NCBI GenBank assembly: GCA_015478895.1
Contig: JADMKK010000036.1
Span: 19,056-83,055 of the forward strand
Direction of reading: 5' to 3'
DNA length: 64,000 nt
Source: Comamonas sp.
GTDB taxonomy: Bacteria > Pseudomonadota > Gammaproteobacteria > Burkholderiales > Burkholderiaceae_C
The notes under the pieces are model-generated. The model did no database searches, had not been told where the DNA came from, and worked only from the letters and a program-made list of their open reading frames with translations. A program made the translations under genes and the position numbers. The number at the start of each line of letters is the position of its first letter. The first letter of the stretch is position 1. Below, one piece after another: positions 1-7,805 of this stretch.

Positions 1-274
1 GGACAAGCTGGTTGAGACCAAGAAGGTCGACCCCGCCAAGGTGCGCGTGTTCGCCAGCACGCCCGAATACTTTGACTACAACTGGACAGTGCGCGGGGAC
101 CTGGACCCCGCCATCACCAAAAAGCTGACCGAGGCTTTCTTGAAGCTGGACGCCTCCAAGCCTGAAGACAAGGCCATCATGGATTTGCAGCGCGCTTCCA
201 AGTTCATTCCCACTGCACCGAAAAACTACGACGGTATTGAAGCTGCTGCCAAGTCTGCGGGCTTGCTGAAGTAA
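1..274 (+). CDS. phnD: Phosphonate ABC transporter substrate-binding protein, C-terminal end (partial)
   Basis: Only the last 90 or so codons are present; the reading frame is open from the window edge and stops with TAA at 272-274. The visible protein contains STPEYFDYNWTVRGDLDP and ends KSAGLLK, resembling the C-terminal lobe of PhnD-type periplasmic receptors for phosphonate, phosphite or phosphate esters. The identification leans on the genes that follow, a PhnC-type ATPase and a PhnE-type permease in the same orientation. Which ligand is bound cannot be read from this fragment. Confidence 0.75.
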   Translation, partial: DKLVETKKVDPAKVRVFASTPEYFDYNWTVRGDLDPAITKKLTEAFLKLDASKPEDKAIMDLQRASKFIPTAPKNYDGIEAAAKSAGLLK

Positions 275-341
275 TTCGATGGCGCACCCGTAGCCCCTGT
301 CAGCCTGGGCGTTGGCTGGGGCGCTGGTAGGACTGAATTTT

Positions 342-391
342 TAAGCCAAATTGGCCTCTAGCCCTTGTGTAGAAAGGGCAGGTAGCTATGG
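342..391. repeat. Dispersed intergenic repeat, copy A
   Basis: This copy begins aagccaaattggcctc and ends ggtagctatg, with a small hairpin in the middle (gccctt, loop, aagggc). It matches the copy at 4058-4107 over nearly its whole length, with the same order of aagccaaat, tagccc, agggc and gtagctatg. It lies between phnD and phnC. Confidence 0.7.
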
Positions 392-407
392 TTAGCAGAG
401 TGGATGT

Positions 408-1220
408 ATGAGTTTTTCCTTGCACCAAGTGGGTGTGACCCATGGCAATGGCCACGAGGCGCTGACGGCCATTACGCTAGCTGCCCAGCAGGGCGAAAGC
501 GTGGCCCTGATTGGCCCCTCCGGCGCGGGCAAGACCAGTTTGCTCAACACCATTGGCACGGCTTTGCCCCTCAGCGCCGGTACGCTGACGGTATTGAATC
601 AAGCTGCTTGGCAGGACAAGGCCTCGTTGCGCGCCTTGCGTGCCCGCATTGGCACCGTGCACCAGGCGGCGCCCATACCACCGCGCCAGCGGGTCGTGAC
701 TGCGGTGCTGGCGGGCAAGCTGGGGCAGTGGCCAGCGTGGAAATCAGCCCTGTCCTTGCTGTACCCCCAAGATATGCCCGGCGCACGCCAGGCTTTGGAG
801 CGTGTGCATTTGGCGGACAAGCTGTTTGCGCGGTGCGATCAGCTCTCGGGCGGGCAGCTGCAGCGCGTAGGGATTGCCCGTGTGCTGTACCAGCAAGCCC
901 AACTGATTCTGGCCGACGAGCCGGTGTCCGCGCTCGACCCCACTTTGGCACTGTCCACCGTGCAACTGTTGGTGCAAGAGGCCAAGGCACGCAACGCCAC
1001 GCTGGTGGCCAGCTTGCACGCGGTGGACTTGGCGCTGAGCTGTTTTGAGCGTCTGGTGGGGATTCGCGATGGTCGCATCGCTTTCGACTTACCCGCAAAC
1101 AAAGTCACCGATGTGCAATTGCGTGCCCTGTACGCGGCAGAAAGCAGCGCACCGCCGCCCAGTCGGCCAGCGCAAGGCACAACCAGCGACGGCAACTTGC
1201 CTGCCCACGGGTGCCGCTGA
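408..1220 (+). CDS. phnC: Phosphonate ABC transporter ATP-binding protein
   Basis: The 270-residue ATPase of an importer, acting at the inner membrane to power uptake of phosphonate-like compounds. It has a Walker A motif GPSGAGKT at residues 36-43, the ABC signature LSGGQ at 146-150, Walker B LILADEP at 166-172, and a switch histidine in SLHAVD. The length fits PhnC. ATG 408 is chosen because the protein then begins directly with the first strand of the nucleotide-binding fold; the ATG at 404 is in another frame. The stop overlaps the next start by one base (TGATG), so phnC and phnE are probably translationally coupled. The last 30 residues are low-complexity and unlike the core. Confidence 0.88.
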   Translation: MSFSLHQVGVTHGNGHEALTAITLAAQQGESVALIGPSGAGKTSLLNTIGTALPLSAGTLTVLNQAAWQDKASLRALRARIGTVHQAAPIPPRQRVVTAVLAGKLGQWPAWKSALSLLYPQDMPGARQALERVHLADKLFARCDQLSGGQLQRVGIARVLYQQAQLILADEPVSALDPTLALSTVQLLVQEAKARNATLVASLHAVDLALSCFERLVGIRDGRIAFDLPANKVTDVQLRALYAAESSAPPPSRPAQGTTSDGNLPAHGCR

Positions 1221-2779
1221 TGTCTGGCGCTGAAACTCGCCTGCGCGACCCCGCAGCGCGCTCCCGCTTGTGGGGCGTGGTGATCGCGCTGCTGGTGTTG
1301 TGGCCGCTGTGGCAAGGCGCGGGGGTGCAGCCGGGGGCCTTGTTAGACCCCAACAATCTGAACGTGATCGGTGGCTTCCTTTCTGGTTTTTTGCCACCGG
1401 AAACCAGCGCCGAATTTGCCGGCTACCTGTGGCAGGCCGCGCTGGAGACGCTGGCCATTGCCACCATTGGCCTGCTGTTGGCGTTTGTGCTGGCGGTGCC
1501 GTTGTCGTACCTGGCCACCAGTGCCGTGCGCGAAAAAGCCACGCAAAATCCGGTGGCCCGCGTGATTTTGACGGTCTTTCGCGGCATTCCGGAACTCGTG
1601 TGGGCGCTGGTGTTCGTGCGCGTGTTTGGACTTGGCCCGACCGCGGGGGTACTGGCGCTGGGGCTGACCTATGGCGGCATGCTGGGCAAGGTCTACGCCG
1701 AAATCTTGGAAAGCGAAGACGGCGCGCCCGCCCGCGCCTTGCTGCGCACTGGCAGCCCGCGCGCGGTGGCGCTGCTGTATGGCTTGTTACCGCTGGCGTC
1801 CAAAGAATTGGTGTCTTACACCATCTACCGCTGGGAATGCGCGATTCGCGCCTCCGTGGTCATGGGGTTTGTAGGGGCAGGCGGCTTGGGCCAGTTGATG
1901 GACCAGGCCATGAAAATGCTCAACGGCGGGGAGGCCAGCTCCATCTTGATGGTGTTTGTGCTGCTGGTGCTCGGGGCCGATGCGCTGTCGAACGGGTTGC
2001 GCCGCAGCCTTGATGTAGTGCCTGCCGCCCGCGCGTCTGCTTTTGGCTGGCGCAGCACCACGGTGGTGCTGGCGTTGATTGCAGGGGTGGTCGCCAGCTG
2101 GCAATTGCTGGACTTGCAGGTGCTGGCCTTGTTCAAGCGCGAGGCCGTCTCGTCGATGGGCGAATTTATCTCTGCCTTTTTTCCGCCCGATACCAGTCGG
2201 GAGTGGCTGTGGGCGGTGACTGTGGGTATCTGGGAGACGTTGGCGATCTCCGTGGTAGGTACCTTGCTGGCCGCGGTGGCCGGTCTGCTGTTCGCCCTGC
2301 CCAAGTGGCGCACGCCGTGCAATGTGGTGCTCAACGTACTGCGCTCTGTGCCGGAGCTGGTGTGGGCCACCATCACCGCTTTGGCTGTGGGCCTGGGGCC
2401 ATTTGCCGGTGCACTGGCTTTGGCTTTGCACACCAGTGGCGTATTGGGCCGCCTGTATGCAGAGGCGCTGGACAACGCACCGGTACAACCCGCCTACGCT
2501 TTGCGCAGGGCAGGCAGCAGCAGGGTGATGGCGTTTCTCTACGGCACCTTGCCCGGCGCTGCGCCGCAACTGGTGGCTTATACCTTGTACCGCTGGGAGA
2601 TGAACATTCGCATGGCCGCCATCTTGGGTTTTGTGGGTGCGGGCGGTTTAGGGCAGTTGCTGTATTTCAAGCTCTCGCTGTTTCACTATGCCGAGGCCAG
2701 CACTGTCATCATCGCCATGCTGGGGTTGTCCATTGCCGTAGACCAAGCCAGCGCCTTGCTGCGCAGGGCAATGCACTAA
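1220..2779 (+). CDS. phnE: Phosphonate ABC transporter permease, two fused PhnE domains
   Basis: A 519-residue inner-membrane permease made of two PhnE-like halves in one chain. Each half has its own transmembrane set and its own cytoplasmic coupling loop. The first loop runs RTGSPRAVALLYGLLP and then YTIYRWECAIRASVVMGFVGAGGLG; the second runs RRAGSSRVMAFLYGTLP and then YTLYRWEMNIRMAAILGFVGAGGLG. In many bacteria these are two genes, phnE1 and phnE2. The start is taken at ATG 1220, overlapping the phnC stop; a GTG at 1211 in the same frame would add three residues. Single-chain permeases of this kind can form the whole membrane channel without a partner subunit. Confidence 0.88.
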   Translation: MSGAETRLRDPAARSRLWGVVIALLVLWPLWQGAGVQPGALLDPNNLNVIGGFLSGFLPPETSAEFAGYLWQAALETLAIATIGLLLAFVLAVPLSYLATSAVREKATQNPVARVILTVFRGIPELVWALVFVRVFGLGPTAGVLALGLTYGGMLGKVYAEILESEDGAPARALLRTGSPRAVALLYGLLPLASKELVSYTIYRWECAIRASVVMGFVGAGGLGQLMDQAMKMLNGGEASSILMVFVLLVLGADALSNGLRRSLDVVPAARASAFGWRSTTVVLALIAGVVASWQLLDLQVLALFKREAVSSMGEFISAFFPPDTSREWLWAVTVGIWETLAISVVGTLLAAVAGLLFALPKWRTPCNVVLNVLRSVPELVWATITALAVGLGPFAGALALALHTSGVLGRLYAEALDNAPVQPAYALRRAGSSRVMAFLYGTLPGAAPQLVAYTLYRWEMNIRMAAILGFVGAGGLGQLLYFKLSLFHYAEASTVIIAMLGLSIAVDQASALLRRAMH

Positions 2780-2805
2780 GCATCTGAGCTGTCTTAATCC
2801 CCACG

Positions 2806-2831
2806 TAAAAAGCCCACCATAAAGGTGGGCT
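2806..2831 (-). terminator. Rho-independent terminator after the PRC-barrel gene
   Basis: The stem agcccacc (2811-2818) pairs perfectly with ggtgggct (2824-2831) around a five-base loop. A run of T follows on the minus strand, so it terminates the leftward PRC-barrel gene. On the plus strand no T run follows, so it is a poor terminator for phnE. Confidence 0.8.
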
Positions 2832-2871
2832 GCGGGCATAGACCGCTGTGAGGCAGGACTGCGTGCTCGGT

Positions 2872-3228
2872 TTAGACGTAAGGAACACCGTAGTAATCAT
2901 TCACACGGCGGCCATACTCGTCGTTGTAGTCAGGCCAAGTGTTTGATTCATAACGCGGGGCGTTGTCCAACTGCTCACGGCTGACGGAGACGACGTAACC
3001 ACCTTGGTTCGGGTCATATTTGAGGCTGTTCCAAGGCAGAGGGTACAAGTCGGTGCCCAGGCCTAGAAAACCTCCAAACTCCATGACTGCATAGCGCACT
3101 TGGCCGGTAATTTTGTCGAGCATCAATGAGTCAATAGAACCCAGCTTTTCGCCGGCAGGGTTGTAGACATTGGTGCCATTAACACGCGACGATGAAATGA
3201 TGGACGATGCGGTATTAACGGTTTGCAT
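2872..3228 (-). CDS. PRC-barrel domain protein
   Basis: A 118-residue soluble protein. The central part, VYNPAGEKLGSIDSLMLDK followed by VRYAVMEFGGFLGLG and YPLPWNSLKYD, is a typical PRC-barrel, the small beta barrel first described in photosynthetic reaction centre H subunits and RimM. The C-terminal third is rich in Asn, Asp, Tyr and Arg. A good ribosome binding site, AGGAG, stands just before ATG 3228. Free-standing PRC-barrel proteins are common in Burkholderiales and are often linked to general stress, but no specific function can be assigned here. The gene stands alone with its own terminator. Confidence 0.85.
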   Translation of the reverse strand: MQTVNTASSIISSSRVNGTNVYNPAGEKLGSIDSLMLDKITGQVRYAVMEFGGFLGLGTDLYPLPWNSLKYDPNQGGYVVSVSREQLDNAPRYESNTWPDYNDEYGRRVNDYYGVPYV

Positions 3229-3382
3229 TCGAGCTCCTTGCTTGATGTGAACGAGTGCCTTAAGGATCGCTGATGAACGGTAGGTTGCCTTGTCAGTCGA
3301 GTGCCCCCAGACATGTGGTGGATAGAGGCAGTTACCTGCAAAATCATTTGTGCTTTTTGCTTACATCCACAGCGCAGGCAAG

Positions 3383-3404
3383 AAAAAACCGCCTTGAGGG
3401 CGGT
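3383..3404 (-). terminator. Rho-independent terminator of the 47-residue gene
   Basis: The stem accgcc (3388-3393) pairs with ggcggt (3399-3404) and is followed on the minus strand by a run of six T. It lies 26 bases beyond the stop of the small gene at 3431-3574. Confidence 0.75.
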
Positions 3405-3430
3405 CGTCGTGGTTGGGGCACAGTGTCGGC

Positions 3431-3574
3431 TTACAGCACGTCCACGCTGTATTCGCCTTGCGGCGCTTCGGTGGCAAGCAAGCGAATCACTTCTTCTGGC
3501 GCGCGGGGTTCAGGAAGCGGCGTAGGGGCTTGCAGCGAAGACTTGAGTTCAATTACGGTCTGGAAGAAGGTCAT
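3431..3574 (-). CDS. Small protein of 47 residues, unknown function
   Basis: A short gene beginning MTFFQTVIELKSSLQAP and ending GEYSVDVL. It is preceded by AAGGA about seven bases before ATG 3574 and followed by a clean intrinsic terminator at 3383-3404, so both flanks look like a real transcription unit. The protein has an aliphatic/aromatic N-terminus, a proline-rich centre (PTPLPEPRAPEE) and a second predicted helix EEVIRLLAT. It has no signal peptide or membrane segment. It is transcribed divergently from the small gene at 3767. I do not recognise a family. Confidence 0.6.
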   Translation of the reverse strand: MTFFQTVIELKSSLQAPTPLPEPRAPEEVIRLLATEAPQGEYSVDVL

Positions 3575-3766
3575 TGTGTTTCCTTGCAAGTCGAGGGTGG
3601 TGCGTTGTTATCTAACGTCTTGTGTACGCATATGGTTGACCCTGTCTGTGAAACCTTCATGACATGCATTCACTCTGTGCTGGTAAGGCCGCGGGTTAAT
3701 GTGTGCGCTGCATGGGCAGGGCAGCGCGAAAATGCAGTCCTATTATTTTTTTGTATGGAGAGAAAT

Positions 3767-3997
3767 GTGAGCCACCCCGCTGACCACACCGAGCTGCTTG
3801 CGACCTATCGCAGAGCTGCCGCTGACGCACTGCATAAAACGGCGCTCATCAAGACAGTGGCGAAAAAAGGGCCCAGGGCGATTGACGCGGCGGTGGATAC
3901 GGCGGCCCGGGCTGTCAAGCGCAGAGACGCATTTGCTGCCAAGTTGGCCAAGCTGGGCGTAACAGTGCAGGATGAAACGCCCGGTACTTTGGCTTAA
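3767..3997 (+). CDS. Small helical protein of 76 residues, unknown function
   Basis: The frame is open further upstream, but a ribosome-binding-like GGAGAG lies five bases before GTG 3767, which gives MSHPADHTELLATYRR at the start. An in-frame ATG at 3755 is the alternative. The protein is Ala- and Lys/Arg-rich and almost wholly helical in character (AAADALHKTALIKTVAKK, AVDTAARAVKRRDAFAAKL), with no cysteine and no membrane segment. A strong terminator follows its stop. I do not recognise a family; a nucleic-acid-binding or structural role would be a guess. Confidence 0.55.
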   Translation: MSHPADHTELLATYRRAAADALHKTALIKTVAKKGPRAIDAAVDTAARAVKRRDAFAAKLAKLGVTVQDETPGTLA

Positions 3998-4016
3998 GCA
4001 GCTGAGTGGGAACAGA

Positions 4017-4057
4017 AAAGCCCCCGCTTCGGTTGCTATCGGAGCGGGGGCTTTTTA
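4017..4057. terminator. Strong bidirectional terminator
   Basis: The arms agcccccgct (4019-4028) and agcgggggct (4043-4052) form a perfect ten-base-pair GC-rich stem. A run of T follows on the plus strand and a shorter A-rich stretch precedes it. It ends the 76-residue gene and may also act for the convergent Bug receptor gene. Confidence 0.85.
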
Positions 4058-4107
4058 TAAGCCAAATAGGTCTTTAGCCCATACAGGTAAAGGGCTTGTA
4101 GCTATGA
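4058..4107. repeat. Dispersed intergenic repeat, copy B
   Basis: Near-identical in layout to the copy at 342-391: aagccaaataggtc, tagccc, a short loop, agggc, then gtagctatg. It lies immediately after the terminator at 4017-4057 and before the 3' end of the Bug receptor gene. Confidence 0.7.
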
Positions 4108-4121
4108 AACTTCAGTAATCA

Positions 4122-5105
4122 TCACTGAATACTGGCACCTGACGCTTCAACCACTGCTTTGGAGTTGGTGAAGTCGGCTTTGTACATGGCGTCAAAGGCT
4201 TGCACGCTCATGGCCTGGGGCTCAGCGCCTTGGGCAAGAATGGCCGCCTGGGTTTCGGGGGCTGCCAAGAGCTTGTTCACTTGCTCGTTCATCTTGGTAA
4301 CGATAGCCGGCGAGGTGCCGGCAGGCATGAACAAACCATACCAGGTGCTCACATCAAAGCCTGCCATACCTGCCTCTTGCATGGTGGGCACATCGGGCAG
4401 CGAGGTGGAACGCTTGGCCGAGGTCACTGCCAAGGGGCGCAGCTTGCCAGCCTTGATCTGGCTGATTGCCGAAGGGATCGAGGACACCAGCAGATCGACG
4501 TTACCCGCAATTGCATCCATCAAAGCTGGATTGGAGCCTTTGTAGGGCACATGGGTTAGCTCAATGCCTGCAGCCTTTTCAAACGTATGGCCCGCAATAT
4601 GGATGCTGGTGCCGTTGCCAGGCGAGCCGTAAGTCACCTTGGAGGGATTGGCCTTGGCCGCTTTGATTACGTCAGCAATGCTGTGATAGGGCGAATTCAC
4701 GCTGGTCGCGATGATGACCGGGGTGTACGCGATATGGGCAACTGGTGTGAGGTCTTTGGTGGGGCTCCACGACAAATTTTTGTACAGATAAGGGCCAAGG
4801 ATAAGGTTGTCCTTTTGGCCCATCACCATGTCGTAACCATTGGCCGGTGCTTTGACCGCTTCAGAAATGCCAATGGTGCCGCCTGCACCTGCCTTATTTT
4901 CGGGAACGACAGTCCACTGCGTGGCTTCCGTGAGCTTGTTGGCAATTACACGCGACAGAATGTCAGTGCCGCCACCAGGTGGAAACGGGATCACCAAGCG
5001 AATGGGCTTGTTGGGGTATTGCGCGGCAGTGTCTGCGAAAGCAGCTGTGGCAGTGGCGCCAGTCGCTACAGCCAGCGCGGTGCAGGTGATCAGTTTGCGG
5101 AACAT
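4122..5105 (-). CDS. Bug-family (TctC-like) periplasmic solute-binding protein
   Basis: A 327-residue exported receptor. The signal peptide ends near AFADTAAQ and is followed by YPNKPIRLVIPFPPGGGTD, the characteristic N-terminal segment of the Bug/TctC family. Later family features are present, such as VPYKGSNPALMDAIAGNVD and RPLAVTSAKRS followed by LPDVPTMQEAG. Start ATG 5105 is used because it begins the signal peptide and has GGAG upstream; a longer frame to 5141 has no such support. Bug receptors bind carboxylates or other small polar ligands and are greatly expanded in Burkholderiales. No tctA or tctB membrane genes lie nearby, so this is an orphan receptor and its ligand is unknown. Confidence 0.88.
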   Translation of the reverse strand: MFRKLITCTALAVATGATATAAFADTAAQYPNKPIRLVIPFPPGGGTDILSRVIANKLTEATQWTVVPENKAGAGGTIGISEAVKAPANGYDMVMGQKDNLILGPYLYKNLSWSPTKDLTPVAHIAYTPVIIATSVNSPYHSIADVIKAAKANPSKVTYGSPGNGTSIHIAGHTFEKAAGIELTHVPYKGSNPALMDAIAGNVDLLVSSIPSAISQIKAGKLRPLAVTSAKRSTSLPDVPTMQEAGMAGFDVSTWYGLFMPAGTSPAIVTKMNEQVNKLLAAPETQAAILAQGAEPQAMSVQAFDAMYKADFTNSKAVVEASGASIQ

Positions 5106-5453
5106 GAAAAGGTCTCCAAAAGCACGAACGTCCAAAACCACGGCATATCACGGGTGTGCAGTGCATGCACCCATCATTGCCGCATCAAAGCGAATCAGTG
5201 GGCCCTTTGATGGGGCAGGGGTGCTGCACCATCAGGCATAGAGTACCTGGAGAGAACCGTCGCTTGTGCACAGCCTGCCGGGGTTGCCAGCAGGTTGATC
5301 ACGGTCTGCAGCTCCCGATCAGAAAGTACAGCACTGTGTGGCCCACTTGGCACAAACAAGTTCTTTGATGAGCAGAATGTTAGCGCGCTAATGCAGCTGC
5401 TTTACATATTTGCTACAAAAAATGCACTTCAATAGTGCATTTCCTCAGTCGCT
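5106..5453. other. 348-base intergenic region upstream of the Bug receptor gene
   Basis: No gene is visible here. Toward the receptor gene there is an inverted repeat catcaaag (5183-5190) / ctttgatg (5205-5212) and a palindrome gtgcatgcac (5161-5170). Further away is a perfect 12-base palindrome ttagcgcgctaa (5380-5391). These could be operator sites for the leftward receptor gene, but no regulator gene is adjacent. Confidence 0.4.
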
Positions 5454-6212
5454 TCAGGCATGTCGCACATCGGCAATGACGGTTTGTCCAAAATCGGGGC
5501 GTTCCAGCCATCCCAAAACGCGTGCTCCTGCTTCTTCGGCAGAAGTCAGGGAGCCGGATGCCTTGAGCTGGGCAAAACGTTCAACATCAGGAAAGGCTTG
5601 AGCCGATGCGCTGCGCAGCTGCACTTGCATGTCGGTGTCGATCACGCCTGGAGCCAGTGCACAAATTTTGGCCCCATTGGGTTTTTGTGCCTCATCCAAA
5701 GCGACGGACAGCGAGAAATTGTCCATGCCTGCTTTGGCCGCGCAGTAAGTGGCCTGGGAAGCTAAAGCTCGTCGTCCAAGACCCGAGGAGACGTTGAGCA
5801 CCTTGCGCGGCACTGCCCAGCCTTGTGTTGCCTTCAAGAAGGCAGCGGTCAGCAGCATGGGCGCTTCCAGCCCCACACGCAATGCTTGGCTGACGGCTGT
5901 CCAATCACTTTCAGACAGTGGCGCGATAGGCGGGATAACGCCTGCGTTGTTGATTAAAACAAGCTGGCTAAAGCGATCGCTCTGGCATGCAGCGAACCAT
6001 TGCTTGAGTTGCAGCGCAGCCGGAGCAGGATCGGCCAAATCATGCTGCCACTGCTCCAGCGTTGCAGAGTGCTGTGACGCCAGTGCATCCAGTTCTGCAT
6101 TGCGTGTACGAGCAATGGTGATAAGACTGTGGCCTTGGGCCAGCAACTGGCGCGCCATGGCCAAGCCCATGCCGCGTGAGCCGCCAGTGAGAATGTAGAG
6201 TTGAGGTTGCAT
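5454..6212 (-). CDS. Short-chain dehydrogenase/reductase (SDR) family oxidoreductase
   Basis: A classical SDR of 252 residues. The nucleotide-binding motif TGGSRGMG is at residues 9-16, NNAG sits in LVLINNAGVIPP, and the catalytic region is NVSSGLGRR followed by YCAAKAG, giving the Ser and the Tyr-x3-Lys pair. Start ATG 6212 places the first strand (LYILTGG) directly at the N-terminus, as usual for the family. It may prefer NADP(H), judging from the Ser-Arg after the first glycines. The substrate is unknown. It lies about 60 bases downstream of livF on the same strand and may be co-transcribed with the liv genes. Confidence 0.85.
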   Translation of the reverse strand: MQPQLYILTGGSRGMGLAMARQLLAQGHSLITIARTRNAELDALASQHSATLEQWQHDLADPAPAALQLKQWFAACQSDRFSQLVLINNAGVIPPIAPLSESDWTAVSQALRVGLEAPMLLTAAFLKATQGWAVPRKVLNVSSGLGRRALASQATYCAAKAGMDNFSLSVALDEAQKPNGAKICALAPGVIDTDMQVQLRSASAQAFPDVERFAQLKASGSLTSAEEAGARVLGWLERPDFGQTVIADVRHA

Positions 6213-6274
6213 GTGCCATATCCTACTGGTGCTGCCCAAGTGGGCAGACATCCAGCAGGTCAAGGGTCTAAAGG

Positions 6275-6997
6275 TTATCCGCCAAGATAGGCTTTGCGCA
6301 CCGCATCGTTGCGCAGCAAATTGGCGCCCGTATCTTCCAGCACCAGGTTGCCGGTTTCCAGTACATAGCCACGATCCGCAATTTGCAAGGCGCGGTTGGC
6401 GTTTTGCTCCACCAGGAACACGGTCACGCCTTCGTTGCGGATGGTCTGAATGATCTCAAAGATCTGCGCAATGATGAGGGGAGCCAAGCCCAGTGTGGGC
6501 TCATCCATCAACAGCAAGCGCGGTTTGGACATCAAGGCCCGGCCAATAGCCAGCATTTGCTGCTCGCCGCCGGACATGGTGCCAGCACGCTGCGCAGCAC
6601 GCTCTTTGAGGCGTGGAAACAGGTGAAAAACATGCTCCATGCCGGCTTCAATCTCCTGCTTTCCCAGAAAGAAGCCGCCCATTTGCAGGTTCTCAATGAC
6701 AGTGAGATCCGGGAAAATGCGCCGCCCCTCGGGCGATACCGCAATACCGCGCTGCATGATGTGGTGCGTCTGCAGGCTGGTGATGTCCTCACCTTCAAAG
6801 TGAATCGTTCCGCTGGAGGCGCGTGGATTGCCGCACACCGTCATCAGCAGCGAGGTTTTGCCCGCGCCGTTGGAACCAATCAGGCTGACGATCTCGCCCT
6901 GGTTGACGCACAAAGAGACGTTATTGACTGCGCAAATCGAGCCGTAGTGCGTGCTGATGTTTTGCAGCTCCAGCATAGGTGTTTGCGTACTCATCAT
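6275..6997 (-). CDS. livF: Branched-chain amino acid ABC transporter ATP-binding protein LivF
   Basis: A 240-residue ATPase with Walker A GSNGAGKT near residue 40, signature MSGGEQQ, Walker B LLLMDEPTLGLAP, and the LivF-specific SPEGRRIFPDLTVIENL. It forms a heterodimer with LivG to power uptake through LivHM. Its start overlaps the livG stop by four bases (ATGA), showing tight coupling. It is the last liv gene of the leftward operon. Confidence 0.93.
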   Translation of the reverse strand: MMSTQTPMLELQNISTHYGSICAVNNVSLCVNQGEIVSLIGSNGAGKTSLLMTVCGNPRASSGTIHFEGEDITSLQTHHIMQRGIAVSPEGRRIFPDLTVIENLQMGGFFLGKQEIEAGMEHVFHLFPRLKERAAQRAGTMSGGEQQMLAIGRALMSKPRLLLMDEPTLGLAPLIIAQIFEIIQTIRNEGVTVFLVEQNANRALQIADRGYVLETGNLVLEDTGANLLRNDAVRKAYLGG

Positions 6998-7764
6998 GCC
7001 TCTCCCAAATAGGCCTTGATGACCCGCTCGTTGTTGCGCACTTCTTCGGGTGTGCCATGGGCAATCGGCTTGCCATACTCCATTACAGTGATGTTTTCCG
7101 ACACGCCCATGACCAGCCCCATATCGTGTTCAATCAACAAAATGGCTACGTCATACTGGTCGCGCAACTGGCGAATCAGCGCTTGCAGGTCTTTCTTTTC
7201 TTGTGGGTTCAGGCCAGCTGCAGGTTCATCCAGCATGAGTACCTTAGGCTCAGTAATCATGCAGCGGGCAATTTCTAGACGCCGCTGATGGCCATAGGCC
7301 AAGGTACCAGCCTCGCGGTTGGCAAACTCACGCAGGCCCATGTAATCGAGCCAGTGCAGGCTGCGTTCAATGGCTTCTTGCTCTTGTTTGCGAAAGCTAG
7401 CGGTGTTGAACAAACCGGCCAGCACCGAGACACGATTCTTCTGATGCTGGGCGACGAGCAAGTTCTCTATCGCCGTCATTTTTTTGAACAAACGTACATT
7501 CTGGAATGTACGCACGATCCCTTTGCGTGCCACGGTGTGGCTGCCAAGGCTTGCAATGCTTTCACCTTGCAGTTGCACTTGGCCGCTGGAGGGGGTGTAG
7601 AAACCACTGATGCAATTGAACACCGTGGTTTTACCGGCCCCATTGGGGCCAATGATGGCGAGGATTTGTTTCTCGCTCAGCTGGAGACTGACGTTATCGA
7701 CTGCAAGCAAGCCGCCAAAGCGCATGCTCAGATCTTTTACGTCCAACAAATGACTGCTATGCAT
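6994..7764 (-). CDS. livG: Branched-chain amino acid ABC transporter ATP-binding protein LivG
   Basis: A 256-residue ATPase with Walker A GPNGAGKT, the LivG-type VRTFQNVRLFKKMTAIENLLVAQH (key residues RTFQN), signature region LAYGHQRRLEIARC, and Walker B LMLDEPAAGLNP. The signature departs from LSGGQ, as is normal for LivG. It lies 41 bases after livM and overlaps livF by four bases. Confidence 0.93.
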   Translation of the reverse strand: MHSSHLLDVKDLSMRFGGLLAVDNVSLQLSEKQILAIIGPNGAGKTTVFNCISGFYTPSSGQVQLQGESIASLGSHTVARKGIVRTFQNVRLFKKMTAIENLLVAQHQKNRVSVLAGLFNTASFRKQEQEAIERSLHWLDYMGLREFANREAGTLAYGHQRRLEIARCMITEPKVLMLDEPAAGLNPQEKKDLQALIRQLRDQYDVAILLIEHDMGLVMGVSENITVMEYGKPIAHGTPEEVRNNERVIKAYLGEA

Positions 7765-7805
7765 GTTGGAATTTTTTCTTCAAAGAGTGCATGGAGGGGC
7801 AATGG

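Noticed and set aside
404..1048. Alternative 214-codon frame starting four bases before phnC
   Set aside because: PhnC has all ABC ATPase motifs in its own frame; the alternative is Arg/Gly/Pro-rich and without family features.
3431..3997. Reading the two divergent small genes as a toxin-antitoxin pair
   Set aside because: They are divergent rather than in one operon, neither has a known toxin fold, and no autoregulatory operator is evident.
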